Of a stretch of DNA of 64,000 bases, positions 1 through 9,014 are shown piece by piece; the stretch's first letter is position 1; every line of letters starts with the position of its first letter. The notes below the pieces were generated by a model. It searched no databases. It saw nothing but the letters and a program-made list of their open reading frames with translations, and was not told the DNA's origin. The translations under genes were made by a program, and so were the position numbers. This DNA is from Actinokineospora fastidiosa (GTDB taxonomy: Bacteria; Actinomycetota; Actinomycetes; Mycobacteriales; Pseudonocardiaceae): positions 62,001-126,000 of the forward strand of contig NZ_BMRB01000008.1 in NCBI RefSeq assembly GCF_014648415.1, given 5' to 3'.

Positions 1-279
1 GGCGTCGTGCTGGTGCGCGCGGACGGCGTGGCCGCCGGGCTGCTCGACCAGGCCGCCGCCGAGCGGCTGGCCGCCAGCTCGCCGTTCTCCCCGGCCGAAC
101 TGGCCGCCGAGCCGATCCGGCCGGAGTCGGTGCTGCTGGCCTCCGAGCCGGTCGCCGACATCGTCGACCGGGTGCGCGAGACCGCCGCGTGGCAGTTCGT
201 CGTGGTCGACGACGACGGCAGGCCGTCCGGGGTGCTGCTGCGCACCGACCTCGGCGCCGCGCTCGACGGGGCTGGCTGA
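1..279 (+). CDS. C-terminal fragment of a CBS-domain protein (possibly an M50 site-2 protease)
   Basis: The reading frame is open from base 1, so the true start lies left of the window and only the last 92 codons are seen. The fragment resembles the end of a CBS domain: a hydrophobic strand, then WQFVVVDDDGRPSGVLL, the usual second half-repeat, and a short tail. In several actinomycetes a site-2 protease with C-terminal CBS domains lies just upstream of trmI, which fits here, but no zinc-binding HExxH is inside the window. The identity is therefore inferred from context. It is followed by 55 bases and then trmI on the same strand. Confidence 0.5.
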   Translation, partial: GVVLVRADGVAAGLLDQAAAERLAASSPFSPAELAAEPIRPESVLLASEPVADIVDRVRETAAWQFVVVDDDGRPSGVLLRTDLGAALDGAG

Positions 280-322
280 ACCGGCGCGCACGCGCTCTGC
301 GACCATGTCCCGGTTTGCTTAA

Positions 323-1168
<846 letters not shown>

Positions 1169-1172
1169 CCGT

Positions 1173-1916
1173 CTACAGGCTCACGCACCAGCCGTTGTCC
1201 TCCTGGCTGAGCAGGATCGGGAACGGCTCGTCGCCCACCGAGGTCTTGGTGTTGACGGTGGCGAAGGTGCCCGCCACCTCGACCTGGCCGGAGATCTCCA
1301 CCGTCCCGTTCGCCGCGACGATGGCGGTGTACATCAGGCCGGGCGGCTCGGTGCTCGCGCAGACCAGGTCGCCCGCCGCGGACTCGTCGCGGTCGTTGAC
1401 GGCGTCGACGTAGGCCTGGGCCACCGCGTCCGGGTCGTCCCCGCCGCCCCCGCCGGAGTCCCGCTCGGTGGTGGTCGGGTCGGCCGACTCCTCCGTGGTC
1501 TCCTCGGTGGTGGTCTCCTCCTCGGAGGTGGTGGTGCGCGGCGGCGCGGTCGTGCTGCCGCCGCTGCCCGCGGTCTGGCCGCTGTCGCGGGTGAGGAAGT
1601 ACACGCCGACGCCCGCGCCGCCGAGGACGAGCAGGGCGATCGCGACGATGGCCACGATCTTGCCGGTGTTGTTGCCCTTGGGCGGCTCGCCGCCGCCGTA
1701 GGGCTGCTGGTAGCCGTACTGCTGGTCGTAGCCGGGCTGGCCGTAGGGCTGCTGCTGGCCGAACACCGGCTGGGCGTAGCCCGGTTGCGGCTGTCCGTAG
1801 GGGTCCGGCTGCTGTCCGTAGGGACCGGGCTGCTGGCCGTACGGGTCCGGCTGCTGGCCGTACGGGTCCGGCTGCTGGCCGTACGGGTTCTGGCCGTAGG
1901 GGGGTGGCGTGGTCAT
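1173..1916 (-). CDS. Pro/Gln/Tyr-rich single-pass membrane protein, paralog 1
   Basis: A 247-residue protein of unknown function with three parts. The cytoplasmic N-terminus (about 1-80) is made of imperfect PDPYGQQ heptads. One transmembrane helix follows near 84-106. After a Thr/Glu-rich linker comes an extracellular domain of about 90 residues with two cysteines (around DLVCAST and NGWCVSL), which may form a disulphide. The fold looks like the small NTF2-like domains found in DUF4878-type proteins (tentative). A GAGGAG sequence about 8 bases upstream supports the ATG. It is the last of three tandem paralogs on this strand, reading away from arc. Confidence 0.8.
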   Translation of the reverse strand: MTTPPPYGQNPYGQQPDPYGQQPDPYGQQPGPYGQQPDPYGQPQPGYAQPVFGQQQPYGQPGYDQQYGYQQPYGGGEPPKGNNTGKIVAIVAIALLVLGGAGVGVYFLTRDSGQTAGSGGSTTAPPRTTTSEEETTTEETTEESADPTTTERDSGGGGGDDPDAVAQAYVDAVNDRDESAAGDLVCASTEPPGLMYTAIVAANGTVEISGQVEVAGTFATVNTKTSVGDEPFPILLSQEDNGWCVSL

Positions 1917-1977
1917 GGCCCGACTCCTCGGATCGCCCGCTGGGGGGTGTTGGCTGGTTGTGCGAAGGGTGGCGCGG

Positions 1978-2619
1978 TCAGGCCGTTTCCTCCCCGCAGA
2001 ACCGCCACTCGCCGTCTTCCTTGACGATCTTGATCTCGATGTCGACGTTCTTCACGTCGCCCCCGCCGGACAGCTCCAGGGCGATGCGCGCCGTGGCGAC
2101 GTCGCCCCTGACCTCCGGCGCGCCCTGCGCCGAGCCGGTGATCTCGTACTTCTCCAGCTGGCTCTCCAGCTGGGTGGTGTCGGTCCCGTACTTCTTCTTG
2201 TACGCCTTGCACGCCTGGCCGGTCACCGCGGCGAAGCTCTTGGTCTCGTAGGCGTCGATGTAGTCCTCGACCACCGCTTCCGGGCCCGCGTCCGCCGCCG
2301 TGGTCTCGTCGGACTTCGGGGAGGTGGTCACCGGGGCCGACGGGGCGCCAGCGGTGTTCGGGCCGCCGTCGCGCGTGAGGAAGTACACAGCCACGCCCGT
2401 GCCGCCGAGGAGCAGCAGGGCCATGGCCACGATGGCCACGACCTTTCCCGCGTTGCTCTTCTCCGGCGGGGGCGGCGGCGCCGGGGGCTGGGGCGGGCCG
2501 TATCCCGGCTGACCCGGGTATCCGCCCTGGTAGGGGCCCTGCTGACGCCACGGATCGCGACCGTAGCCCGGCTGCGGTGGTCCCCCGTACGGACCGGGCT
2601 GCTGCGGTGGGTAGGTCAT
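1978..2619 (-). CDS. Pro/Gln/Tyr-rich single-pass membrane protein, paralog 2
   Basis: This 213-residue protein has the same layout as its two neighbours: an N-terminus rich in Pro, Gly, Tyr and Gln starting MTYPPQQPGPYGG, a Lys-flanked transmembrane helix near residues 55-75, a Ser/Thr/Pro linker and a C-terminal domain of about 110 residues ending DGEWRFCGEETA. The C-terminal domains share the pattern of a Cys in the first helix (TGQACKAY) and a Trp-x-Cys near the end, which suggests one disulphide. No catalytic motif is evident, so a role at the cell envelope is only inferred. The upstream neighbour (paralog 3) is 109 bases away on the same strand. Confidence 0.8.
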   Translation of the reverse strand: MTYPPQQPGPYGGPPQPGYGRDPWRQQGPYQGGYPGQPGYGPPQPPAPPPPPEKSNAGKVVAIVAMALLLLGGTGVAVYFLTRDGGPNTAGAPSAPVTTSPKSDETTAADAGPEAVVEDYIDAYETKSFAAVTGQACKAYKKKYGTDTTQLESQLEKYEITGSAQGAPEVRGDVATARIALELSGGGDVKNVDIEIKIVKEDGEWRFCGEETA

Positions 2620-2728
2620 GTCGATCCCCGGCTAGTGGTGGTGTCGGCCCATCCTATTGGCCGATATCGGACGAGCTGACACCGCCGCCGCCCGGCGAGT
2701 TGCCCGGCGGCGGCGGAGTGTGCGGAGG

Positions 2729-3382
2729 TCAGGCGGGGCCGAAGTCGTCGGCGCACCAGTCGCCGTCCACCTTCTTCATCTTGATCTCGAGGTCGATGCT
2801 CCTGCCCTCGAAGGTGGCCGTCACGAGCGCGGTCGCGGTGTCGCCGCTCTCGGTGACCTTGCCGAGGGTGATCTTGAGGTCCGAGGGGAACTCGTCGGTG
2901 TCGACCGAGTCCTCGATCTCCTGCGGGTCGCACGCCACGGAGCGGACCGCGGAGGCGTCGCGCGCCGTCATGCCGTCGACCACGGTCTCGGCGACGTACT
3001 GCGCGGAGTTCCCGCCGGTCAGGACCAGGATCAGGGTCACGGCGACGCCGATGACCACCACGCCGACGCCCGCCAGGATCCACGGCATCGCGCTCTTCTT
3101 CTGCGGCTGGCCGTAAGGCTGGCCGTACGGGCCCGGCTGCTGCCCGTACTGCTGCTGCTGGCCGTAGGGGTCGCCACCGAAGGGCTGGCCGCCGGGCGGG
3201 GTGCCGTAGGGCTGGCCGCCGGGGGGAGTGCCGTGCGGCTGGCCGCCCGGCGGAGTGCCATACGGCTGCTGGCCGTATTGCGGCGGCTGCTGCTGGGGGA
3301 AGCCGCCCTGCTGCGGCGGCGGGTACTGGGGTTGCTGCGGCTGGCCACCGTAGGGGTCCTGCGGTGGCGGCGGGTAGGTCAT
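2729..3382 (-). CDS. Pro/Gln/Tyr-rich single-pass membrane protein, paralog 3
   Basis: The frame is open much further upstream, but the natural start is the ATG at 3382: it gives MTYPPPPQDPYGG, almost the same N-terminus as paralog 2, and is preceded by GGGGAAG. The 217-residue product has GTPPGGQP repeats in the cytoplasmic part, one transmembrane helix (WILAGVGVVVIGVAVTLIL) and an extracellular domain with the family pattern, Cys in VRSVACDP and Trp-Cys in DGDWCADD. The gene is divergent from arc, and the 234-base gap holds promoters for both directions. Function unknown. Confidence 0.82.
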   Translation of the reverse strand: MTYPPPPQDPYGGQPQQPQYPPPQQGGFPQQQPPQYGQQPYGTPPGGQPHGTPPGGQPYGTPPGGQPFGGDPYGQQQQYGQQPGPYGQPYGQPQKKSAMPWILAGVGVVVIGVAVTLILVLTGGNSAQYVAETVVDGMTARDASAVRSVACDPQEIEDSVDTDEFPSDLKITLGKVTESGDTATALVTATFEGRSIDLEIKMKKVDGDWCADDFGPA

Positions 3383-3562
3383 GTCTTCCCCGGTCGTTAG
3401 CTGTGAATAGGAGGTGCACAACGCTGGCGCGAGTGGCCTAATACACCGACGCACGGTAGCGGCAGCCCGGTTCCGGCGGATACCGGATCGGCCCAGTGAC
3501 TGCGGCCGAGCGGGTGTTGCGGACCGGTGACACGCGGGTTCCGGGATGCGGATGCTCTGTTG

Positions 3563-3585
3563 TTGTCGGTGATCGCCGGTACCGT
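3563..3585 (+). promoter_or_regulatory. RecA-NDp-type (PafBC-dependent) promoter of arc
   Basis: TTGTCGGTG (3563-3571), eight bases, then TACCGT (3580-3585) is a perfect match to the mycobacterial damage promoter tTGTCRGTG-N8-TAnnnT, recognised with the help of PafBC. Transcription would start near 3592, giving a ~25-base leader that contains the GGGAGGAGG ribosome site of arc. The position and fit are seen; activity and control by PafBC in this organism are inferred. Confidence 0.75.
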
Positions 3586-3616
3586 AGTGGGTACGAGTTC
3601 GGGAGGAGGTGCCGAC

Positions 3617-5437
3617 ATGCAGCACGATCGTCCCGGCAGTCGGCCTGAAGATGCCGACGATCAGCACGGTGACACGCCCGGCCCGGGGGGCGAGCGCGAG
3701 CAGCGCTCGGCGGCCGCGCAGATCCGATTCCTGGAAGAGGAAGTCGCTCTGCTGCGCCGGAAACTGACGGAATCGCCGCGGCACTCGCGGCTGGTGGAGC
3801 AGCGGTTGGCCGAGGCGACCGAGCGGGTGAACCAGCTCACCGAGCGGAACACCAAGCTGGTCGACACGCTGCGGGAGGCCCGCGGCCAACTGCTCGCGCT
3901 GCGCGAGGAGGTCGACCGCTTGGCGCAACCGCCCAGCGGGTACGGCGTGTTCCTCGAACGGCACGAGGACGGCACGGTCGACGTGTTCACCGCGGGCCGC
4001 AAGATGCGGGTGTCGGTTTCACCCGCGGTCGAGGGCGAGGACCTGCGCAAGGGTCAGTCCGTACGCCTCAACGAGGCGCTCACGGTCGTCGAGGGGGGCG
4101 GCTTCGAGCGCACCGGCGAGGTCTGCGCCTTGCGCGAGTTGCTCACCGCGGACGGCGACGAGGTGCCCACCCGGGCGCTGGTCGTCGGGCACGCCGACGA
4201 GGAGCGCGTGGTCTGGCTGGCCGATCCGCTGTTCGAGGCGCCGCTGAAGCCCGGCGACTCGCTGCTGGTCGACGCCAAGTCCGGCTACGCCTACGAGCGG
4301 GTGCCCAAGGCGGAGGTCGAGGACCTGGTGCTGGAGGAGGTGCCCGACGTCGACTACGCCGACATCGGCGGCCTGTTCCGGCAGATCGAGCAGATCCGCG
4401 ACGCCGTCGAGCTGCCGTTCCTGCACAAGGACCTCTTCGCCGAGTACGAGCTGCGCCCGCCCAAGGGCGTGCTGCTCTACGGCCCACCCGGGTGCGGCAA
4501 GACGCTCATCGCCAAGGCGGTGGCGAACTCGCTGGCCAAGAAGGTGGCAGCGGCGCGGGGCGACCGCAGCCCGTCCGACGCCAAGTCGTACTTCCTCAAC
4601 ATCAAGGGCCCCGAGCTGCTCAACAAGTTCGTGGGCGAGACCGAGCGGCACATCCGGCTCATCTTCCAGCGGGCCAGGGAGAAGGCGTCGGAAGGCACCC
4701 CGGTGATCGTGTTCTTCGACGAGATGGACTCGATCTTCCGGACCAGGGGCAGCGGCGTCTCCTCCGACGTCGAGACCACGATCGTGCCGCAGTTGCTCAG
4801 TGAGATCGACGGTGTCGAGGGCCTGGAGAACGTCATCGTCATCGGCGCGTCCAACCGCGAGGACATGATCGACCCGGCGATCCTGCGACCAGGCAGGCTC
4901 GACGTGAAGATCAAGATCGAGCGGCCGGACGCCGAGGCGGCGCGGGACATCTTCTCCAAGTACCTGACCCCCAAGCTCCCCATCCACGCCGACGACCTCG
5001 CCGAGTTCGGCGGCGACCCGGCCGCGTGCATCGACGCGATGATCCAGCACACGGTCGAGCGGATGTACGAGGAGACCGAGGACAACCGGTTCCTGGAGGT
5101 CACCTACGCCAACGGTGACAAGGAGGTCCTGTACTTCCGGGACTTCAACTCCGGCGCGATGATCCAGAACATCGTGGACCGGGCCAAGAAGTCGGCGATC
5201 AAGTCGGTGCTGGAGACCAAGCAGCCCGGCCTGCGCGTGCAGCACCTGCTGGACGCCATCGTCGACGAGTTCGCCGAGAACGAGGACCTGCCCAACACGA
5301 CCAACCCGGACGACTGGGCGCGGATCTCGGGCAAGAAGGGCGAGCGCATCGTCTACATCCGCACCCTGGTGACCGGCAAGAACCAGGAGGCGGGCCGGGC
5401 GATCGACACGGCCAGCAACACCGGTCAGTACCTCTGA
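3617..5437 (+). CDS. arc: Proteasome-associated AAA+ ATPase ARC/Mpa
   Basis: ARC (Mpa in mycobacteria) is a ring-shaped unfoldase that captures pupylated proteins and threads them into the 20S proteasome. Residues about 20-90 are a coiled coil rich in Leu, Glu and Arg that binds Pup, followed by OB-fold domains and one AAA+ module. Walker A GPPGCGKT is at 289-296 and Walker B FFDEMDS has its acidic pair at 368-369. The protein ends GQYL, the proteasome-docking tail of this family. The frame is open 30 codons further up, but ATG 3617 has GGGAGGAGG 6 bases upstream and gives 606 residues, close to the 609 of M. tuberculosis Mpa. It carries a PafBC-type promoter. Confidence 0.97.
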   Translation: MQHDRPGSRPEDADDQHGDTPGPGGEREQRSAAAQIRFLEEEVALLRRKLTESPRHSRLVEQRLAEATERVNQLTERNTKLVDTLREARGQLLALREEVDRLAQPPSGYGVFLERHEDGTVDVFTAGRKMRVSVSPAVEGEDLRKGQSVRLNEALTVVEGGGFERTGEVCALRELLTADGDEVPTRALVVGHADEERVVWLADPLFEAPLKPGDSLLVDAKSGYAYERVPKAEVEDLVLEEVPDVDYADIGGLFRQIEQIRDAVELPFLHKDLFAEYELRPPKGVLLYGPPGCGKTLIAKAVANSLAKKVAAARGDRSPSDAKSYFLNIKGPELLNKFVGETERHIRLIFQRAREKASEGTPVIVFFDEMDSIFRTRGSGVSSDVETTIVPQLLSEIDGVEGLENVIVIGASNREDMIDPAILRPGRLDVKIKIERPDAEAARDIFSKYLTPKLPIHADDLAEFGGDPAACIDAMIQHTVERMYEETEDNRFLEVTYANGDKEVLYFRDFNSGAMIQNIVDRAKKSAIKSVLETKQPGLRVQHLLDAIVDEFAENEDLPNTTNPDDWARISGKKGERIVYIRTLVTGKNQEAGRAIDTASNTGQYL

Positions 5438-5446
5438 CCCGAACCG

Positions 5447-5480
5447 CGGCGGCCCCGGAGCGCACGCTCCGGGGCCGCCG
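5447..5480 (+). terminator. Terminator hairpin after arc
   Basis: A perfect 14-bp stem (5447-5460 pairing with 5467-5480, extendable by two pairs) with a 6-base loop starts 9 bases after the arc stop codon. There is no T-run, as is common in actinobacteria. Confidence 0.8.
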
Positions 5481-5498
5481 CGCGTACGCTCACCGCCG

Positions 5499-6401
5499 AT
5501 GGTGTCGATCAACCGGTTCGGGCTGGGGCTGGCCGCCCTGGGCAGGCCCGCCTACCTCAACGTCGGCCGCGACCTGCCGCGTGACCGTGGCGTCGAATCG
5601 CTGCGTGCGCGCACCTGGGATGTCCTGGACGCGGCCTATGCCGCAGGGGTGCGGCGGGTCGACGCGGCCCGGTCGTACGGGCTGGCGGAGGAGTTCCTGG
5701 CGGGCTGGCTCGCCGAGCGCGGCGTGTCCGATGTGTCCGTCTCGTCCAAGTGGGGCTACGCCTACGTCGGCGAGTGGCGGGTCGACGCGGCAGTGCACGA
5801 GGTCAAGGAGCACTCCCTGGCCCGGTTCCGGCAGCAGTGGGACGAGACCCGCGCCCTGCTCGACGTGGACCTCTACCAGGTGCACTCGCTGACCGAGGAC
5901 AGCCCGCTGTTCGCCGATGACGCGCTGCTGGACGCGCTGGCCGCGTCCGGGGTCCGGCTGGGCTTCTCGACCTCCGGCCCCGACCAGGCCGCGGCCATCC
6001 GGCGCGGGCTGGCGCTCGAACGCTCCGGCGTCCGGCTGTTCACGGCGGTCCAGTCGACGTGGAACGTGCTGGAGCCCTCCGCCGGGCCCGCCCTGGCCGA
6101 GGCCCACGCCGAGGGCGTCCACGTGACGGTCAAGGAGGCCATGGCCAACGGCAGGCTCGCGGTCAACCCGCCCGGCGCGGTCCGCGAACTGGCCGACGCG
6201 CACGGCGTCGGGCCCGACGCGGTCGCCCTGGCCGCCGCCGCCCAGCCGTGGGCGGACCAGGTGCTCATCGGTCCGGCGAGCGTCGACCAGCTGGCCGCCA
6301 ACCTGCGCGCCCTCGACCTCCCCGACGCCCTCGACCTGCCGGACCTGGCGCGCGAACCCCGCCGCTACTGGACCGAGCGATCCCGGATGACCTGGAACTG
6401 A
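5499..6401 (+). CDS. Aldo/keto reductase
   Basis: A 300-residue TIM-barrel oxidoreductase of the aldo/keto reductase superfamily, expected to use NADPH to reduce aldehydes or ketones. The catalytic tetrad can be read as Asp and Tyr in VDAARSYGLAEEFL, Lys in VSSKWGYA, and a His in YQVHSL. The C-terminal part has the usual cofactor-binding strand VLIGPASVDQLAAN. The substrate cannot be deduced. TACGCT lies 8 bases before the ATG, so the transcript may be leaderless or nearly so. The gene stands alone between the arc terminator and a lipoprotein gene. Confidence 0.88.
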   Translation: MVSINRFGLGLAALGRPAYLNVGRDLPRDRGVESLRARTWDVLDAAYAAGVRRVDAARSYGLAEEFLAGWLAERGVSDVSVSSKWGYAYVGEWRVDAAVHEVKEHSLARFRQQWDETRALLDVDLYQVHSLTEDSPLFADDALLDALAASGVRLGFSTSGPDQAAAIRRGLALERSGVRLFTAVQSTWNVLEPSAGPALAEAHAEGVHVTVKEAMANGRLAVNPPGAVRELADAHGVGPDAVALAAAAQPWADQVLIGPASVDQLAANLRALDLPDALDLPDLAREPRRYWTERSRMTWN

Positions 6402-6459
6402 CGTTTCGGGTAGTTTGCCCCCGTTGTCGGGTCGGGGGACTTGACTGGGGGAGTTCCTG

Positions 6460-7530
6460 GTGCGGCCTGCGCTGCTGGTATCGATGGCCGTGTCCCTGCT
6501 GGCACTCGGCTGCACTGCCGATCCCGACGTGCCGCCGCTGGGACCGCGCACGTCGGCGGAGTTGACGTCGGCCCTGGTCACCGAGGGGGACCTCGCGGGC
6601 GAGGGCGTCGTCGCCCGGGTCGAGAGCGAGCAGAAGCCGTTCCTCGGCGCCTGCGTCCCGGACAGCCCGTCCGCGCACGCCCTGGCGCGGTGGACCCTGC
6701 GGGAGGACCGCGCGGTCACGCACGCGGTGGAGACCTACCGACGCCCCGCCGACATGATCGACGCGCTGCGGGACCGGGAGGTGTGCCTGGAGAAGGGCAT
6801 GCGGACCGCCATGGGCCCGGTGCTGGGCGCGCTCGACGTGGACGCGCAGCACTCCTGGTGCCTCACCGAGGACGACCGGCACTACCGGTGCGGCGGCGTG
6901 GTCGCCAAGGGCGACCTGCTGGTCATCATCAGCGCGGACGCGGTGGGCCGGAACGAGACCGGGACGATCGTGGCGAACCTCTTCCCCGCAGCCCTGCGCG
7001 GCGTGGAGCGCGTCGGGGTCAGGCCGAGCAAAGTCCTGCCCGCCGATCCGACCCCGGGCGAATGGGCGCCCGGTGACCCCTCGGCCGCCCTGCTGACCCT
7101 GGACGACCTCGCGGGCGAGGGGGAGGTGCGGTCCCTGAAACCGCCTGCTGCCTCCGTCGCGCAGCTCTGCCTGCTGGCGACGCCCGAGGCCCAGGCCATC
7201 GGATCCTGGCGGCTCGCCGACGGGAGCGTGGTCGTGCACTCCGTCGAGTCCTACGAGAACGCCGCGGGGCAGGTCCGGGTGTTCACCAGGGACAGCCGGT
7301 GCACCTACGGCGACGGTCGGTGGGAGCCGGGGCCGGAGTGGGGACACCTGGACGTGCACGTCCAGGTGTCGTGGTGTTCCACGCGGCCAGGGGTGCGGGG
7401 CTGCGGCGGGGTGGTCGTCCGGGGCGACCTGATGAGCACCGTGGTCGTGGCGGCGGAGACGACGGCCGCCGCGCGGGCGGCCGTGGCCCGGCTGATGCCA
7501 CTGGCGGTCGCGGCGCTGGACCGCGTGTAG
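6460..7530 (+). CDS. Lipoprotein with two PknH-sensor-like modules
   Basis: This 356-residue protein begins with a lipoprotein signal peptide ending in the lipobox LALGC. The mature part holds two homologous modules of about 160 residues. Each opens with a signature of the type (L/V)T-x-x-DLAGEG and contains several cysteines, including VAKGDLL or VVRGDLM after a Cys-Gly-Gly (RCGGVV, GCGGVV). The pattern resembles the extracellular PknH_C-type sensor domain of mycobacterial lipoproteins (tentative). The GTG start has a GGGGGAG ribosome site. The next gene codes for a third copy of the module, so the pair arose by duplication. Ligand and partner unknown. Confidence 0.75.
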   Translation: MRPALLVSMAVSLLALGCTADPDVPPLGPRTSAELTSALVTEGDLAGEGVVARVESEQKPFLGACVPDSPSAHALARWTLREDRAVTHAVETYRRPADMIDALRDREVCLEKGMRTAMGPVLGALDVDAQHSWCLTEDDRHYRCGGVVAKGDLLVIISADAVGRNETGTIVANLFPAALRGVERVGVRPSKVLPADPTPGEWAPGDPSAALLTLDDLAGEGEVRSLKPPAASVAQLCLLATPEAQAIGSWRLADGSVVVHSVESYENAAGQVRVFTRDSRCTYGDGRWEPGPEWGHLDVHVQVSWCSTRPGVRGCGGVVVRGDLMSTVVVAAETTAAARAAVARLMPLAVAALDRV

Positions 7531-7590
7531 GCGGGTGCGGTGGGACCGGTAGGTTCGGCGGGCGTACCGCAGTCGATCTTTGGGGGACCG

Positions 7591-8214
7591 TTGTTCCGCC
7601 GTGCGCTCGCGCCCGCCGCGGTGCTGCTGCTCGCCGCAGGCTGTTCCGGCCGGGCGAACGACCTCGACACCTACTACGACGACCCGACGACCACCGTCGA
7701 GCCCACCCTGGTCGCGCCGGTCGCCGCGCCGACCACCCCGGTGTCGACCACCACGCCACCACCCACGACGACCACGCCCCCGGTCGATGCCGACGCGGTG
7801 CTCCTCACCGACGACGACCTCGCGGGCGAGGGCGTCGAGCAGGTGGGCAGCCTCTCCTACACCCCGCTGAACTGCGCCCCCGACGCCAGCGCGGCCTGGG
7901 AGTACCCGAGCGGGTCGACGCTCGACCAGACCGTCCACGTCCTCCCGGACGCCGCCGGGCGCGTCGCGGAGATGCGCGAGACGGGCGAGTGCCTGGACAC
8001 CGACGGCACCATCGCACGCCCCGACCTGCCGGAACTCGGCGACGACCGGTTCGGCTGGTGCTTCGTCGGCCCCACCGACCGCGGCTGCGGCGCGGCCATA
8101 GCCAAGGGCGACCTGCTGACCGTCATCGTGGTCAAGGCGGGCACGGTCGACCGCGCCAGCGCCGCCGTCCGTCGCATAGCCCCCTTGGCCGCCGACGCCC
8201 TCGACCGCGCCTGA
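7591..8214 (+). CDS. Lipoprotein with one PknH-sensor-like module
   Basis: The likely start is TTG 7591, because TTTGGGGGA lies just before it and the product then begins with a proper signal peptide, FRRALAPAAVLLLAAGCSG, whose lipobox is LAAGC; this gives 207 residues. A Thr/Pro-rich linker follows, then one sensor-like module starting LLTDDDLAGEGVEQ and containing the GCGAAIAKGDLL element seen in the neighbour. Its promoter may be TAGGTT at 7550-7555. The last ~70 bases are part of a tandem duplication with the end of the Nudix gene. Confidence 0.72.
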   Translation: MFRRALAPAAVLLLAAGCSGRANDLDTYYDDPTTTVEPTLVAPVAAPTTPVSTTTPPPTTTTPPVDADAVLLTDDDLAGEGVEQVGSLSYTPLNCAPDASAAWEYPSGSTLDQTVHVLPDAAGRVAEMRETGECLDTDGTIARPDLPELGDDRFGWCFVGPTDRGCGAAIAKGDLLTVIVVKAGTVDRASAAVRRIAPLAADALDRA

Positions 8215-8549
8215 CCGCCACCCGTTCCGGGATGACGCTCAGCCCCGGAGGGCGAACCAGCGCTCCATGACCAGGCGCCGTCCGGGACGAAGGGCCATTC
8301 GTGGGTCGCAGGCGGGTGCGGAGCTGGTCGACGGGCATCCATCAGCTCTCCTCGACCGCGCCAGCGCCGCCGTCCTTCGCATAGCCCCCTTGGCCGCCGA
8401 CGCCCTCGGCCGCGCCTGATCGCCGCCAGGGCGCTCAGCCCCGGAGGGCGAACCAGCGCTCCATGACCAGGCGCCCGTCCGGGACGAAGGGCCACTCGCG
8501 GCCCGCCAGGCGGGTGCGGAGCTCGTCGATGGGCATCCACCAGCCCTCG
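8147..8549. repeat. Imperfect ~200-bp tandem duplication across two gene ends
   Basis: Copy 1 (8147-8350) and copy 2 (8352-8549) each carry the 3' end of the lipoprotein gene followed by the 3' end of the Nudix gene on the opposite strand. The intact lipoprotein ends in copy 1 and the intact Nudix gene ends in copy 2. The inner fragments are relics: the Nudix relic at about 8236-8343 has lost single bases and its frame. The copies are offset by 205 bases on the left part and 196 on the right, so about 9 bases were lost or gained. Confidence 0.85.
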
Positions 8550-8953
8550 GCGATCTCGCTCTCCTGCGGCGTGATCGGGCCGTCCCAGCGGGTCTCGTAG
8601 GCGAACACGTGCGTGCGGACCGGGGGCAGCTCGACCGGCATCGTGAACACCGGGGTCAGCTCGGCGCCGACCACGCCGTACTCCTCGGCCAGTTCGCGGG
8701 CGGCCGCCAGCGCGGGGTCCTCGCCCGCCCCGACCACGCCGCCCGCGGCGCAGTCGTGCAGGCCGGGGTAGATGTCCTTGGTGTCGGTGCGGCGGTGCAC
8801 GTAGACCCGCTCGCCGTCGCCGGAGCGGACCAGGACGGCCGTGGCGGCGTGCCAGAGGCCCTCGGCGCGCATCCGCGCCCTGGTCGCCGACCCGATGACC
8901 CGACCGGCCGCGTCGTACAGCGCAACCCACTCGTCCGTGCTCACTTCGCCCAT
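8435..8953 (-). CDS. Nudix hydrolase
   Basis: A 172-residue Nudix enzyme that would hydrolyse a nucleoside diphosphate linked to another group. The full Nudix box Gx5Ex7REUxEExGU is present as GVVGAGE, seven residues, then RELAEEYGV. The family is close to the IPP-isomerase-like/YfcD Nudix group by overall pattern (tentative). ATG 8953 has GGAGGG a few bases upstream; a GTG nine bases further in is the alternative. It is divergent from dop with 61 bases between the starts. Its 3' end was copied by the neighbouring tandem duplication. Confidence 0.85.
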   Translation of the reverse strand: MGEVSTDEWVALYDAAGRVIGSATRARMRAEGLWHAATAVLVRSGDGERVYVHRRTDTKDIYPGLHDCAAGGVVGAGEDPALAAARELAEEYGVVGAELTPVFTMPVELPPVRTHVFAYETRWDGPITPQESEIAEGWWMPIDELRTRLAGREWPFVPDGRLVMERWFALRG

Positions 8954-9001
8954 CCTGCCCTCCGCGACGCGGCTCACCGCCGGTTCGTCGGGATCGCCCC
9001 G

Positions 9002-9007
9002 TAGGCT
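9002..9007 (+). promoter_or_regulatory. -10 element of a leaderless dop transcript
   Basis: TAGGCT ends 7 bases before the dop ATG and no ribosome site precedes that ATG, as expected for a leaderless mRNA. Confidence 0.6.
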
Positions 9008-9014
9008 GGCCGGT

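Noticed and set aside
6424-6446. A second RecA-NDp-like site (TTGTCGGGT-N8-TTGACT)
   Set aside because: Three mismatches to the specified bases, and the lipoprotein gene has a better -10 box (TAGTTT) just upstream.
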